NCBI GenBank assembly: GCA_044229235.1
Contig: JBGATH010000008.1
Location: forward strand, 1 to 64,000
Length of the DNA stretch: 64,000 bases
Direction of reading: 5' to 3'
DNA from: UKL13-2 sp044229235
GTDB taxonomy: Bacteria; Pseudomonadota; Gammaproteobacteria; Burkholderiales; Usitatibacteraceae
Part shown: positions 47,539-54,733 of the stretch, in pieces
Layout of the letters: each line of letters begins with the position of its first letter
How positions within the stretch are numbered: position 1 is the stretch's first letter
The notes under the pieces: generated by a model
Databases searched by the model: none
What the model was told of the DNA's origin: nothing
Seen by the model: the letters and a program-made list of their open reading frames with translations, nothing else
Made by a program: the position numbers and the translations under genes

Positions 47539-48140
47539 CAACTCTTGGCGGGTGCGAGTGACAACCCCAGCCGCGCTTCCAGATTCGCCTTCACCTCCGG
47601 CCACTCGTCGTCAATCATGCTGTAGCGGACCGAGTTGCGTTTCCGGCCGCCGGGCATGATGCGTTCGTTGCGGATGATGCCTTCTTCCTTTGCACCCAGC
47701 CGCAGGATCGCCGCGCGCGAGGCCACGTTGATTTCGTCGGTGGTGAACTGCGCGCGGATGCAGGCCATGTCCTCGAACGCGGCACGCAGCATCAGGTACT
47801 TGATCTCGGTATTGACGAAGGTGCGCTGCCACGATTTGGCGAGCCAGGTGTGGCCGATCTCCAGCTTGCGGTTCTGCCGGTCGATCTTCCAGAAGCGCGT
47901 GGAACCGATCACCTGTTGCGTCTCACGCAGCACGATCGCGAAGGGCATGACTGTGCCCGCGGCCTGGCCGGCGAGGGCGTTGCCGATGTATTCGTCCACG
48001 GTTGCCGCCGACGGGACGACGGTATAGGCCAGGTTCCACAACTCACCGTCGGCCGCGGCCGCGACGAGGGCAGCGCCATCATCGGCGGTGAGAACGCGAA
48101 GCGCCACGCGCGGTCCGAGCATCGGTGGCGTGGTCACCAT
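47538..48140 (-). CDS. GNAT-family N-acetyltransferase
   Basis: This 200-aa protein has the RimJ/RimL-like GNAT fold: VALRVLTADDGAALVAAA at the start, QQVIGSTRFWKID (strand 4-5), LEIGHTWLAKSWQRTFVNTEIKYLML with the acetyl-CoA-binding loop, and RAQFTTDEINVASRAAILRLGAKEEG. It probably acetylates an amino group on a small molecule or protein; the acceptor is unknown. ATG at 48140 lies in an in-frame region open further upstream (FSLAADQAFELCG), so the true N-terminus may be longer. Confidence 0.85.
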   Translation of the reverse strand: MVTTPPMLGPRVALRVLTADDGAALVAAAADGELWNLAYTVVPSAATVDEYIGNALAGQAAGTVMPFAIVLRETQQVIGSTRFWKIDRQNRKLEIGHTWLAKSWQRTFVNTEIKYLMLRAAFEDMACIRAQFTTDEINVASRAAILRLGAKEEGIIRNERIMPGGRKRNSVRYSMIDDEWPEVKANLEARLGLSLAPAKS

Positions 48141-48190
48141 GCCGCACAGCTCGAAAGCCTGATCGGCAGCCAGGCTGAACTCATACCTCG

Positions 48191-48388
48191 CTATCTTTTC
48201 GCTTGCACCACGACATTTTTCGCCAGTGTCTTGAAGCGCTCCCCGTCTGCCTGCATCACGGTAATGGTCACCGCCCCGGTTTTGGAGGTGTTGAGGTCCT
48301 GCACGGTGCCGGATTTGCCCGCGTGCGTGCCAGCGATGACATTGCAGCGGTCGCCATTCTTCACATTTGATGCTGGTTTGCCTGCCAT
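48191..48388 (-). CDS. Small KOW-motif protein
   Basis: This is a 65-aa single KOW-type SH3 barrel: NGDRCNVIAGTHAGKSGTVQDLNTSKTG, where AGTHAGKSGTV is the KOW core found in ribosomal L24 and NusG-like proteins. It probably binds RNA or ribosomes. ATG at 48388 has a strong AGGAGG ribosome binding site. A longer ORF upstream in the same frame is not supported. Function beyond the motif is unknown. Confidence 0.82.
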   Translation of the reverse strand: MAGKPASNVKNGDRCNVIAGTHAGKSGTVQDLNTSKTGAVTITVMQADGERFKTLAKNVVVQAKR

Positions 48389-48512
48389 ATTTGCCTCTCC
48401 TCCTTGGTGTTCAGCGGGTGCCGGTTTCAACTGCAGTAGTTCAACACGCGGCGCATGCCTTTCAGCGACCGAACCAGGCGTCCATGTGCCGCCATATGCC
48501 TTCAAGTGCCTG

Positions 48513-49010
48513 CTACTTCCTGTCTTCAGTCGATTCCCGATCATAGTAGTCCACGGTATTTTCCGCGCGAAACATCTTCTTCAAATCCCGGGCCCCGCGC
48601 TTGCCGGCCAGCACCAGCACCTTTTGCGAATCGGGGTACTCGCATGCATCCATTTCCATCCGCATCGACAAGGACAGGTAGCGCATGGTGGTGGTGCCGG
48701 TATTGATGATCTGGTGCGCCACCTCCGGGCCGCCGGGCGGGCAGGCGATCACATCATGCGGTCGCAGCGGATAGCGCTGCTCGCCGAACCGCAGTTCGCC
48801 GGTGCCTTCCAGGATGAAAAACATTTCTTCGTCGCCGTGATGGCAATGGAACGGGCACTGCGATTTGCCGGGCGGCAGCACGGTCAAGTTGTAACCAAGC
48901 TTTTTTGCGCCGATGTGATCGCTGATCTGGCCGCGCTTGGAGGTGTAGTAGCCGTTTTCCTCGATATCATCGAACTTGACTTCGTCGAGATTCATTACTG
49001 GTTTAGTCAT
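48513..49010 (-). CDS. Cupin-domain protein
   Basis: This protein is 165 aa. Both cupin motifs are present: PFHCHHGDEEMFFILEGTGEL (motif 1, His/His/Glu ligands) and CPPGGPEVAHQIINTGTTTMRYL (motif 2, His). Metal binding is expected. Cupins include dioxygenases, isomerases and sugar-binding proteins, and this one cannot be assigned further. It lies between the KOW gene and the DUF4188 gene on the same strand. Confidence 0.88.
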   Translation of the reverse strand: MTKPVMNLDEVKFDDIEENGYYTSKRGQISDHIGAKKLGYNLTVLPPGKSQCPFHCHHGDEEMFFILEGTGELRFGEQRYPLRPHDVIACPPGGPEVAHQIINTGTTTMRYLSLSMRMEMDACEYPDSQKVLVLAGKRGARDLKKMFRAENTVDYYDRESTEDRK

Positions 49011-49069
49011 GGGGGCTCCTGTGGGCTAACTATTGGGTTGAGACAGTCAATGTTCGATGCAGCGAGGAA

Positions 49070-49552
49070 TCATGGCGTGTGGTGCCTGCTCGCCTCCACG
49101 CGCCCGCGGGCAGCGCTCAGCGGGCCCGACGCGGACACCAGCTTTCCCACCTTGCCGAGTCCGAAGGGCGGCATGTTCACGTAGATGTTTTCATACTGCC
49201 CGGCTGATACCTGGTAGGTCTCGTGCCAGACGCCAACGTCGCCGGTGTTGACGACGCTGCGGTTGAAGTCCCGCCACGCGGGAAGATGCGCTGCCTCGCG
49301 GTTGCTGGCGTAGGCGAACAGCTGTTCCATGGTGCGCCAGTACTGCACCAGGATCGTGGTACGGCCAAACCACATTTCGCCGCCGAGCATGCCCATCTCG
49401 GGATGTGCCTCAAGCTCGGCCAGCATGCGCGGCATGGCCCGCGTCAGCGGCAGCCAGCGGTGGAGCTTCCACAGCCGGTTGATGCGCATGCCGATGAGAA
49501 ACACGACGAAGTCTCCGTCGAGCGTCGCGGTCAGGCGTTCGCGCTGAATCAT
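49070..49552 (-). CDS. DUF4188-family monooxygenase-like protein
   Basis: This 160-aa protein fits the DUF4188 family: FVVFLIGMRINRLWKLHRWLPL, MLGGEMWFGRTTILVQYWRTMEQLFAYA and NTGDVGVWHETYQVSAGQYENIYVNMPPFGLGK. The pattern resembles dimeric alpha/beta-barrel monooxygenase or dehydratase folds. The reaction is not established for this family. The start is ATG at 49552. Confidence 0.82.
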   Translation of the reverse strand: MIQRERLTATLDGDFVVFLIGMRINRLWKLHRWLPLTRAMPRMLAELEAHPEMGMLGGEMWFGRTTILVQYWRTMEQLFAYASNREAAHLPAWRDFNRSVVNTGDVGVWHETYQVSAGQYENIYVNMPPFGLGKVGKLVSASGPLSAARGRVEASRHHTP

Positions 49553-49567
49553 GGTTGCCTCGGCTTT

Positions 49568-49792
49568 CTAATGAGAAGTCGCTAGTTTTCGACCAATCCG
49601 GAAGAGTACCCAACCGACGAATAGATATCCCCCCGCACCAAACGCCACAAGCATGAGGATGCCCTGTACGGTATTTGGATCGAGCGCGTTCGGAAATATT
49701 GCGGCAATGCAAAACACCAGTATTCCAAAAACGATTGGGCCGACCGCAATCGCAATCCCTAACCAAGCCAGAAATTTTCCGGTTGCAAGCAT
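49568..49792 (-). CDS. Small two-helix membrane protein, unrecognised
   Basis: This 74-aa protein has two hydrophobic helices (about 8-35 and 42-64) followed by RIGRKLATSH. It has no recognised family. It lies 16 bp upstream of the DUF4188 gene on the same strand. Confidence 0.5.
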   Translation of the reverse strand: MLATGKFLAWLGIAIAVGPIVFGILVFCIAAIFPNALDPNTVQGILMLVAFGAGGYLFVGWVLFRIGRKLATSH

Positions 49793-49810
49793 GTTTTTGC
49801 GATTGCCGTG

Positions 49811-50176
49811 CTATTGCGCAGCAGATGCAGTTGTTTTGCGGCTCAACAAGTACAGATAGAAGAAACCCATCGCCGTGATAAGGCCCCATCCGACCATGCC
49901 GAAAAATACGGTTCGGAAGAGTTTTTCATTCAAGGCGTTGAGGAGTGCCACATGGTCCGAGCGTCGATCCTCGAATGCCGCCCACTGCGTGCAGGTCAAC
50001 TTCACTGCTTCACACGATGATGCGGACTCGACTATGGCAGACAGGCGCGAAGGCTGAGAGAGTGGAAGCGATTGTGCAGGCAGTCCCAGGGTGATCCAAA
50101 TGAGAAATGCGCCACAGCTGGCTGCAAAGAAAGAAACACAAGCCATGATCAGGGCACAGGATCGTAGTTTTTTCAT
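49811..50176 (-). CDS. Membrane protein, unrecognised
   Basis: This 121-aa protein has an N-terminal hydrophobic segment (about 8-34), a mostly polar middle with three Cys residues (SSCEAVKLTC), and a C-terminal TM (about 92-114). No family was recognised. It lies 18 bp upstream of the 74-aa gene on the same strand. Confidence 0.5.
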   Translation of the reverse strand: MKKLRSCALIMACVSFFAASCGAFLIWITLGLPAQSLPLSQPSRLSAIVESASSCEAVKLTCTQWAAFEDRRSDHVALLNALNEKLFRTVFFGMVGWGLITAMGFFYLYLLSRKTTASAAQ

Positions 50177-50261
50177 GCTGAGTTGTATACCAGTATTTAG
50201 CGATTAGGAACTATGAATTTGGGTGAGCATGAGGCTGGCGATGAGATGACGTCTTTCCAAT

Positions 50262-50696
50262 TTATTTATTCCAACCAAACTCGGAATACGGATTGCCTCG
50301 CGCCACTTGCTCAATGGCCTGCCGAACGTACGGAATCAGGTTGGCCGGCAGGGCGGAACAGGGATACCAGGCGAGCTCGCTGCACTTGTCGGGTTCGCGG
50401 TTGACCGGTTCTCCCTGCCACACGTCGGTGGTGAAGAAAAACGACATGCGTTCCGAATCGCTGTTGCGATGCATGACATGGCACATCCGTAAGTCCTCGG
50501 GATTGATGCCGAGCCCGGCTTCTTCGCGTGCTTCGCGCGATATCGCTTCGCGTGCGGTCTCTCCGCCGTCGATGTGCCCGGCAACAACGCTGAAGTTGCC
50601 GTCTTCATAGCCCGTGTTGTGCCTGCGCAGCAGCAGGACCTGATCGTTTTGAAAGAGCAGCAGGTGGGCTTCGGGGATGAGGGAGAAGCGGGGCAT
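50262..50696 (-). CDS. Nudix hydrolase
   Basis: This 144-aa protein has a complete Nudix box, GHIDGGETAREAISREAREEAG (G-x5-E-x7-RE-x-EE-x-G) at about residues 40-61. Members hydrolyse nucleoside-diphosphate derivatives with Mg2+. FSLIPEAHLLLFQNDQVLLLRRHNTG and FFFTTDVWQGEPVNREPDKCSELAWYP support the fold. Substrate not predictable. It is not linked to neighbours. Confidence 0.92.
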   Translation of the reverse strand: MPRFSLIPEAHLLLFQNDQVLLLRRHNTGYEDGNFSVVAGHIDGGETAREAISREAREEAGLGINPEDLRMCHVMHRNSDSERMSFFFTTDVWQGEPVNREPDKCSELAWYPCSALPANLIPYVRQAIEQVARGNPYSEFGWNK

Positions 50697-50893
50697 AGAG
50701 GTTAGCGGGGACGAAAAATTGTCGGAACCGATTTATTGTATTGTCAGTGAAGGGGGCGAAGTTGACTGGTGTGCCGAGTGCCTGTTTTCAAGTTTGATGC
50801 CCGCTTCATCAAAGATGCGGGAGAATTGCGCACACATTATTGCCGTCAAATCGGCAGCGCCATTTCAAACCGCCCGTGAAAAGGAGCATTGCC

Positions 50894-51235
50894 ATGCCTC
50901 GGTACTTGATTTCATTCGACGATGGTTCCATGGACCATATCTCCGAAGCAGATTTGCCCGCAGTGGGCGATGCGGCGCACGCGGTTGTTCGCGAGGCCAA
51001 GGCCGCCGGAGTCTGGATTTTCGGTGGCGGGATCCTGCGCCAGCAGTCGGCCTTGGTCGCGACCGACGGGCGCGTGACCGCCGGGCCTGTTCCCGAGACC
51101 AAGGCGGTCATCGGCGGGTTTTCGATCATCCAGGTGGCTTCCCGCGAGCAGGCGCTGGTGTGGGCGGCGCGGTTCGCCGCGGCCTGCCGGTGTACGCAAG
51201 AGGTCCGCGAGATCATGTTCGACCCCGAGTCCTGA
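50894..51235 (+). CDS. YCII-related domain protein
   Basis: This 113-aa protein is a small alpha/beta-barrel of the YCII/DGPF family: MPRYLISFDDGSMDHISEADLP, GGGILRQQSALVATDGRVTAGP, and KAVIGGFSIIQVASREQALVWAARFA. Some members act in PhnB-like or sigma-factor contexts, but no function is known here. AAGGAG lies 9 bp before ATG at 50894. It is the last plus-strand gene before the cassette array. Confidence 0.85.
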   Translation: MPRYLISFDDGSMDHISEADLPAVGDAAHAVVREAKAAGVWIFGGGILRQQSALVATDGRVTAGPVPETKAVIGGFSIIQVASREQALVWAARFAAACRCTQEVREIMFDPES

Positions 51236-51261
51236 GCGCTGGTGCCGCGGCCGGGCGCGGG

Positions 51262-51465
51262 TCAGGAAAGGCGTTGCCGGTTGCTGATTTGCGGACGCCA
51301 GGATATCCAGAATTCCACGACCAGCAGCGGCAGCACCCATGAGGCCTACTCGCGCGTCGTGTCGCGCAGGTCTGCGTTCTTGACGTAGAAGAAGAGGTAA
51401 TCTTGGAAGTCGTACATGAGTCGCAGCCAAACCAGCACCAGTGCGAGCGTGTAGCTGCGGATCAG
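51262..51465 (-). pseudogene. Remnant of a membrane protein gene with an in-frame TAG
   Basis: Only the C-terminal part remains. It reads LIRSYTLALVLVWLRLMYDF, then QDYLFFYVKNADLRDTTRE, then TAG at 51348-51346, then ASWVLPLLVVEFWISWRP and on to TGA at 51262. The frame is unbroken by length changes; the TAG would be a TGG (Trp) one base away. The upstream part is missing and another TAG precedes CTG. No family recognised. Confidence 0.6.
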
Positions 51466-51505
51466 CTACGCACGATGCGCCGCGAGGTTCCTTCTCGACT
51501 GCGCG

Positions 51506-51512
51506 GTTAGAC
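51506..51512 (-). repeat. attC-6 R'' box (remainder of an attC site)
   Basis: GTCTAAC on the minus strand, 15 bp after the stop of the dienelactone-hydrolase-like gene. It is the exact complement of GTTAGAC at the start of that same cassette (52415-52421). No R' box follows within 150 bp, so the site has lost its far half and the array ends here. Confidence 0.75.
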
Positions 51513-51527
51513 AGTAAAGGTGTGATC

Positions 51528-52400
51528 TCACAATCCAAAGGCTTTGCGAAAGAAATCGACTGCGAACTGGCGAGACTGCTCGGCGATCTTGGGGTCGTGG
51601 CGGTAGCGGACATTGCCTCCTTTGCCTTTGAAGGCGATGTCATGGAAATAGGTGCGATCCCCGGGAATCTCCCATCCGTGAGTCGCCCCAGAATAGATGG
51701 TGACGCCAAAATTAGATCTTGCCTCGGCCGGAAGCGCATGGACGAATTTTTGGCAAGCATCCGCATCCACATCGTAGTCATCCTGCTCGCCTGCAAGAAT
51801 GTGTACCGGTTTACCCGTCCATGTGTCGTAGACGCCTTTCTCAAAGCCCATCCATTTTCCCTCGGCGACACGCTGGTGCGGGGCGCAGGCTGGATAAAGT
51901 GATAAATGCGCGGCGAAGCGCAGTTTCCCTTTTGTGTAAATCTCGCTATACATTTGAGTTGCGGCCATCAGCGCGAGCCCCCCGCCTCGCGAAAACCCCA
52001 TGATGCCAATGCGCTCGGCATCGATCGCCTGATTTTCGGCAAGGAATTTCAATGCGCCGAACGCGTGCGGCAAATTCTCGCGCGAATCTCTGGGCATCTG
52101 GGTGGCGCCTTGGAACATCTCGATTTCCAGTGTGGCGATGCCCGCCCGGTTAAGCGCGTCAGCATAAAACATGCCCGTGCCGTCAATTCCGGCGCGGCTG
52201 TGCAGGATTAATACCGCGGGAGCCTTTATGGGGCTCGACGTCAAGATCAGTGTGCCACTGACCTTGACGCTGCGGGTCAAGTGCGGGGAAGGGGAGGTTT
52301 CGAACGAAATGAATTGACTCTTGCTCTGTGCGGACGCGACGCCCGCGATGCAGGCAAAAAGCGAGATGAGCGCAACTATTTGCTTCATGACATCGAACAT
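51528..52400 (-). CDS. Secreted dienelactone-hydrolase-like protein (cassette 6)
   Basis: This protein is 290 aa. Signal peptide ending in CIAGVASA before QSKSQF. Alpha/beta hydrolase with Ser nucleophile in IMGFSRGGGLAL (about 152), acid in AGEQDDYDVD and His in SGATHGWEIPGD. It belongs to the dienelactone hydrolase family but has Ser in place of the usual Cys nucleophile. GGAGG lies 8 bp before ATG at 52400. It is the last cassette of the array; its gene begins 15 bp after the recombination point. Confidence 0.9.
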   Translation of the reverse strand: MFDVMKQIVALISLFACIAGVASAQSKSQFISFETSPSPHLTRSVKVSGTLILTSSPIKAPAVLILHSRAGIDGTGMFYADALNRAGIATLEIEMFQGATQMPRDSRENLPHAFGALKFLAENQAIDAERIGIMGFSRGGGLALMAATQMYSEIYTKGKLRFAAHLSLYPACAPHQRVAEGKWMGFEKGVYDTWTGKPVHILAGEQDDYDVDADACQKFVHALPAEARSNFGVTIYSGATHGWEIPGDRTYFHDIAFKGKGGNVRYRHDPKIAEQSRQFAVDFFRKAFGL

Positions 52401-52414
52401 TTTGCACCTCCGCG

Positions 52415-52471
52415 GTCTAACGTCCGAGTTTTGGGGCGGCGCAGCCGTCCCGCACGAGCGACGTGCTAAGC
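52415..52471 (-). repeat. attC-5 recombination site
   Basis: 57 bp, between the antitoxin stop and the next cassette. R' GTTAGAC (52421-52415); the R'' position holds GCTTAGC (52471-52465), a departure from the RYYYAAC consensus. Inner inverted repeat GGGACGGC-TGC-GCCGCCCC forms the hairpin. Confidence 0.75.
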
Positions 52472-52726
52472 GGCATGCCCAAGAGGAACTTCCCAGCCGG
52501 GGAAGACGAGTACCGCAGGATGGCAATTGAGTGCTCGCGCGAAAGTCTTGGCCCGCTCGACACCCAGATTGACCCGACCGTTCTCAATAGCCGAGATGGT
52601 CGCTTGTGGGATACCTGTGAGTTCGGAAAGTTGGCTCTGGCTCAGTTCCTGGAGTTCGCGAAGTATGCGCACGGACTCACCAACTGAAACTTCAACTCGT
52701 TTTTTCGCCGGACGAAACTCTTTCAT
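52466..52726 (-). CDS. HigA-like XRE antitoxin (cassette 5)
   Basis: This 86-aa protein is a Xre/Cro helix-turn-helix: ELQELSQSQLSELTGIPQATISAIENGRVNLGVERAKTFARALN. The C-terminal HPAVLVFPGWE matches antitoxins paired with this toxin family. ATG at 52726 starts one base after the toxin stop, so the two are translationally coupled in the toxin-first order common for HigBA. It probably represses the shared promoter through the palindrome at 53027-53042. Confidence 0.9.
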   Translation of the reverse strand: MKEFRPAKKRVEVSVGESVRILRELQELSQSQLSELTGIPQATISAIENGRVNLGVERAKTFARALNCHPAVLVFPGWEVPLGHAA

Positions 52727-52727
52727 A

Positions 52728-53012
52728 TCATGACTTCCTATAATCGTGCGCGGTAACTTGAACAACCTGGATCTGAAACACCTTCGCAACTACTTGGTAG
52801 ATCACCCGCCACTGAATTCCAAGACGGGAAGAGCGATGGCCTTTCCATTCTCCAGACAATGCCTCATCGTGAAATCCCTTGATGGCTCGCAGGCCTTGTG
52901 ACCCCGAGATTCTGGCAATGTCCTTCCATTTCTCGTAACGCTTCAGGATCTCAATGGGGACAGCACCCGAAAGTTGCTTGTCGACGCGTCGGTGCTCCTC
53001 GATTTGCCACAT
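52728..53012 (-). CDS. RelE/HigB-type mRNA interferase toxin (cassette 5)
   Basis: This 94-aa protein is of the RelE/ParE superfamily. MWQIEEHRRVDKQL, EILKRYEKWKDIARISGSQG, GFHDEALSGEWKGHRSSRLG and WRVIYQVVAKVFQIQVVQVTAHDYR follow the pattern of ribosome-dependent endoribonucleases. The Lys, Arg and final His/Tyr fit the basic active site. The ATG is only 5 bp downstream of the predicted -10 box, so the mRNA is probably leaderless. It is encoded in an integron cassette. Confidence 0.92.
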   Translation of the reverse strand: MWQIEEHRRVDKQLSGAVPIEILKRYEKWKDIARISGSQGLRAIKGFHDEALSGEWKGHRSSRLGIQWRVIYQVVAKVFQIQVVQVTAHDYRKS

Positions 53013-53017
53013 GTCAA

Positions 53018-53047
53018 ATTATGGAGATACCACAAATGGTATGTCAA
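53018..53047 (-). promoter_or_regulatory. Promoter of the toxin-antitoxin cassette
   Basis: -35 TTGACA (53047-53042) is a full consensus match. -10 CATAAT (53023-53018) follows after an 18-bp spacer. The promoter lies inside the cassette, between its 5' end and the toxin ATG, so the pair is expressed independently of an integron promoter. Confidence 0.8.
53027..53042. promoter_or_regulatory. Operator palindrome for toxin-antitoxin autoregulation
   Basis: Perfect dyad ATACCA-CAAA-TGGTAT, with half-sites 6 bp and spacer 4 bp, placed between the -35 and -10 boxes. An antitoxin bound here would block RNA polymerase. Confidence 0.75.
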
Positions 53048-53068
53048 GCGCCTTGATTGTTTCCTGAC

Positions 53069-53197
53069 GCATAACGTTGGAGTTGCGCTNNNNNNNGAGG
53101 CAGACGGCGCTTGGCCGCGGAAGAACATTGCAGCACACGGCCTCGCGTGGCCAAGCGGCGGCTGCCGTAGCGAGTCAGCTCGAACGACAGGTTAGGC
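53069..53197 (-). repeat. attC-4 recombination site (contains the N gap)
   Basis: R'' GCCTAAC (53197-53191) directly follows the hydrolase stop; R' GTTATGC (53075-53069) begins the toxin-antitoxin cassette. The long variable middle holds an imperfect hairpin (GCTTGGCCACGCG and GCTTGGCC-type arms). Seven undetermined bases sit at 53090-53096, close to the R' box. Confidence 0.8.
53090..53096. other. Assembly gap (7 N)
   Basis: Undetermined bases inside attC-4. Hairpin-forming attC sequences are difficult to assemble, and the gap may hide an additional piece of sequence. Confidence 0.95.
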
Positions 53198-53198
53198 A

Positions 53199-53945
53199 TC
53201 AGCGCTCGGTGAGTGTTCTGAGAATGACGTTTCGCACGATGCTCTGCTGAGTCTCTCTGCTCACTGTGGCGCTCCCATCAAGTAGTTGATGCCCATAGTT
53301 GCCGAACTGAGAGTGATTGCCTCCACGTATCTCGACAAATTCTGCCGCATTCGGCAGCAGGTGCTTGTTCGCCAAAACCTTCTGCGCCGGGGCGATACCG
53401 TCATCGGTAGCATAGACTTTCTTGACGGGTACTCGTAGGTCAGATAGATCTGCTTCCTTTGGGTGAGTGGTGCCAATCAGGACAAGCGACAGGGGCAGAG
53501 ATCTGCTGTCTGCGGCGAACCTGGCTGCAAGTGCACCACCCAGGGAATGACCTGAAATTACCCAATGTCGAACAGATGGGTGTGTGCCGATCACCGCCCG
53601 AGCCCGATGAAGTGCTTCGCTCTTATGCGATTCGAACGGCGCAAAACGCAGCGGGAGCGAAATAATAAATGTCGGATAGCCAAGTTCCGCAATGGGCCTC
53701 AAGAGAGGAGCATAAGCATGCGGAGCGACGCCCGAACCGCTGAAGAAGATAACTGCTTTGTTCTGCGTCCTTCTAGTCGGTTGGTATGCGATCCCGGTTG
53801 AAGATTGCGTGACAGCGACATCGGAAGTGCTCTCAAAGTACGACGACGGCACTCCTTGTGTTCGATATGAGTTTGCTTGCCAGAGAGTGAACAAGCATGC
53901 CCAGGTCATGAATCCATAGCGAACCGCGCGTCCTAGGCGCCTCAT
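53199..53945 (-). CDS. Alpha/beta hydrolase with N-terminal membrane anchor (cassette 4)
   Basis: This protein is 248 aa. One TM segment (about 12-28) is followed by an alpha/beta hydrolase domain: VIFFSGSGVAPHAYAPLLRPIAELGYPTFII, nucleophile WVISGHSLGGALAARFA, acid in YATDDGIAP and His in RGGNHSQFGNYGHQ. It is probably an esterase or lipase acting outside the membrane. ATG at 53945 or TTG at 53978 may be the start. It lies between attC-3 and attC-4. The end CTGATGCCTAAC pairs with GTTAGGCATCAG at the cassette start. Confidence 0.85.
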   Translation of the reverse strand: MRRLGRAVRYGFMTWACLFTLWQANSYRTQGVPSSYFESTSDVAVTQSSTGIAYQPTRRTQNKAVIFFSGSGVAPHAYAPLLRPIAELGYPTFIISLPLRFAPFESHKSEALHRARAVIGTHPSVRHWVISGHSLGGALAARFAADSRSLPLSLVLIGTTHPKEADLSDLRVPVKKVYATDDGIAPAQKVLANKHLLPNAAEFVEIRGGNHSQFGNYGHQLLDGSATVSRETQQSIVRNVILRTLTER

Positions 53946-53992
53946 TCTCTGGCTAGATGAGTGGCTGGACACGTTCAAGGCTATTTTCTGAT

Positions 53993-54056
53993 GCCTAACG
54001 ATCAAGGTGAACGGCCGGCCGCTGTTGGCCGGTCCGCTCGACCGCCGTGTTAGAGC
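53993..54056 (-). repeat. attC-3 recombination site
   Basis: R'' GCTCTAAC (54056-54049) lies 24 bp after the TPR gene stop and R' GTTAGGC (53999-53993) begins the hydrolase cassette. Inner palindromic arms CCGGCCAACAGCGGCCGG give the hairpin. Confidence 0.85.
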
Positions 54057-54080
54057 TCACTCGGCCAGATGCGCAACCAA

Positions 54081-54647
54081 TCACGGCGTCATCCCAATGC
54101 TGCGATAAACGTTGGCCATGCCTGGATCTTTGAGATTGGCGGTCGCCAAATCTGCATTACCCCCCACGGTGTCGCCCGACCGAAGGCGTGCGACGCCCCG
54201 GCCATAGAGTGCGAATGAACTCTTCGGATTCACGCGCAAAGCTTTGTTGTAGTCGGCAACTGCCGCAATATAGTTCGACTTCCTGCAGTACTCTAGAGCG
54301 CGGTTCGCGTATCCGTATTCGAATGACGGTAAAAGTCTTATCACTTGGGTGTAGTCGGCAATTGCAAGATCGTATTTTTTGAGAGCGTCGTATGTGTTGC
54401 CGCGCTTGTTGAATGCCATGGCCCGGTCTTCAACCGAAAGTCCCGGTAAAGCCAAAAGTGATGTGCATCGGAGAACATTTGCGTCGTCATACTCCGCCTT
54501 ATCGCCACTGCATCGTGTTGTCTCCTCAGTGCTACCGGTGGGCGCAGTTGCTTGCGATCGACAAGCCAGCTACGCCATGACCAAGGCAGTCATTGCCAAA
54601 AGATGAACGACGACCGAAAGTATTTGTTTATGGGTGCACAAGCGCAT
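54081..54647 (-). pseudogene. TPR lipoprotein interrupted by an in-frame TAG (cassette 3)
   Basis: From ATG at 54647 the frame gives a signal-peptide-like start (MRLCTHKQILSVVVHLLAMT), then TAG at codon 26 (54572-54570), then LACRSQ and an uninterrupted frame to the stop at 54081. The distal part has at least two tetratricopeptide repeats: MAFNKRGNTYDALKKYDLAIADY and YIAAVADYNKALRVNP. LAC after the TAG would be a lipobox if the TAG were, for example, TTG. If real, the mutation inactivates export. The repeats alone could start internally at TTG 54455. Confidence 0.75.
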
Positions 54648-54652
54648 GTGAG

Positions 54653-54733
54653 CTCTAACGACCAAGGTAAGAGGCGGCGCGCTTTTGCGCCGTCCAGCGA
54701 CCAAAGGGAGCGATTTTGACCGACGTGTTATGC
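54653..54733 (-). repeat. attC-2 recombination site
   Basis: 81 bp. R'' GCATAAC (54733-54727) contains the stop codon of the 109-aa gene; R' GTTAGAG (54659-54653) begins the next cassette. Hairpin stem GACGGCGC-AAAA-GCGCGCCGCC. It shares CGCTCCCTTTGGTCGC with attC-1. Confidence 0.88.

Noticed and set aside
51380..51505. A complete attC-6 ending in an R' box
   Set aside because: A hairpin GTAGCTG/CAGCTAC is present but no GTTRRRY follows, so only the R'' box is supported.
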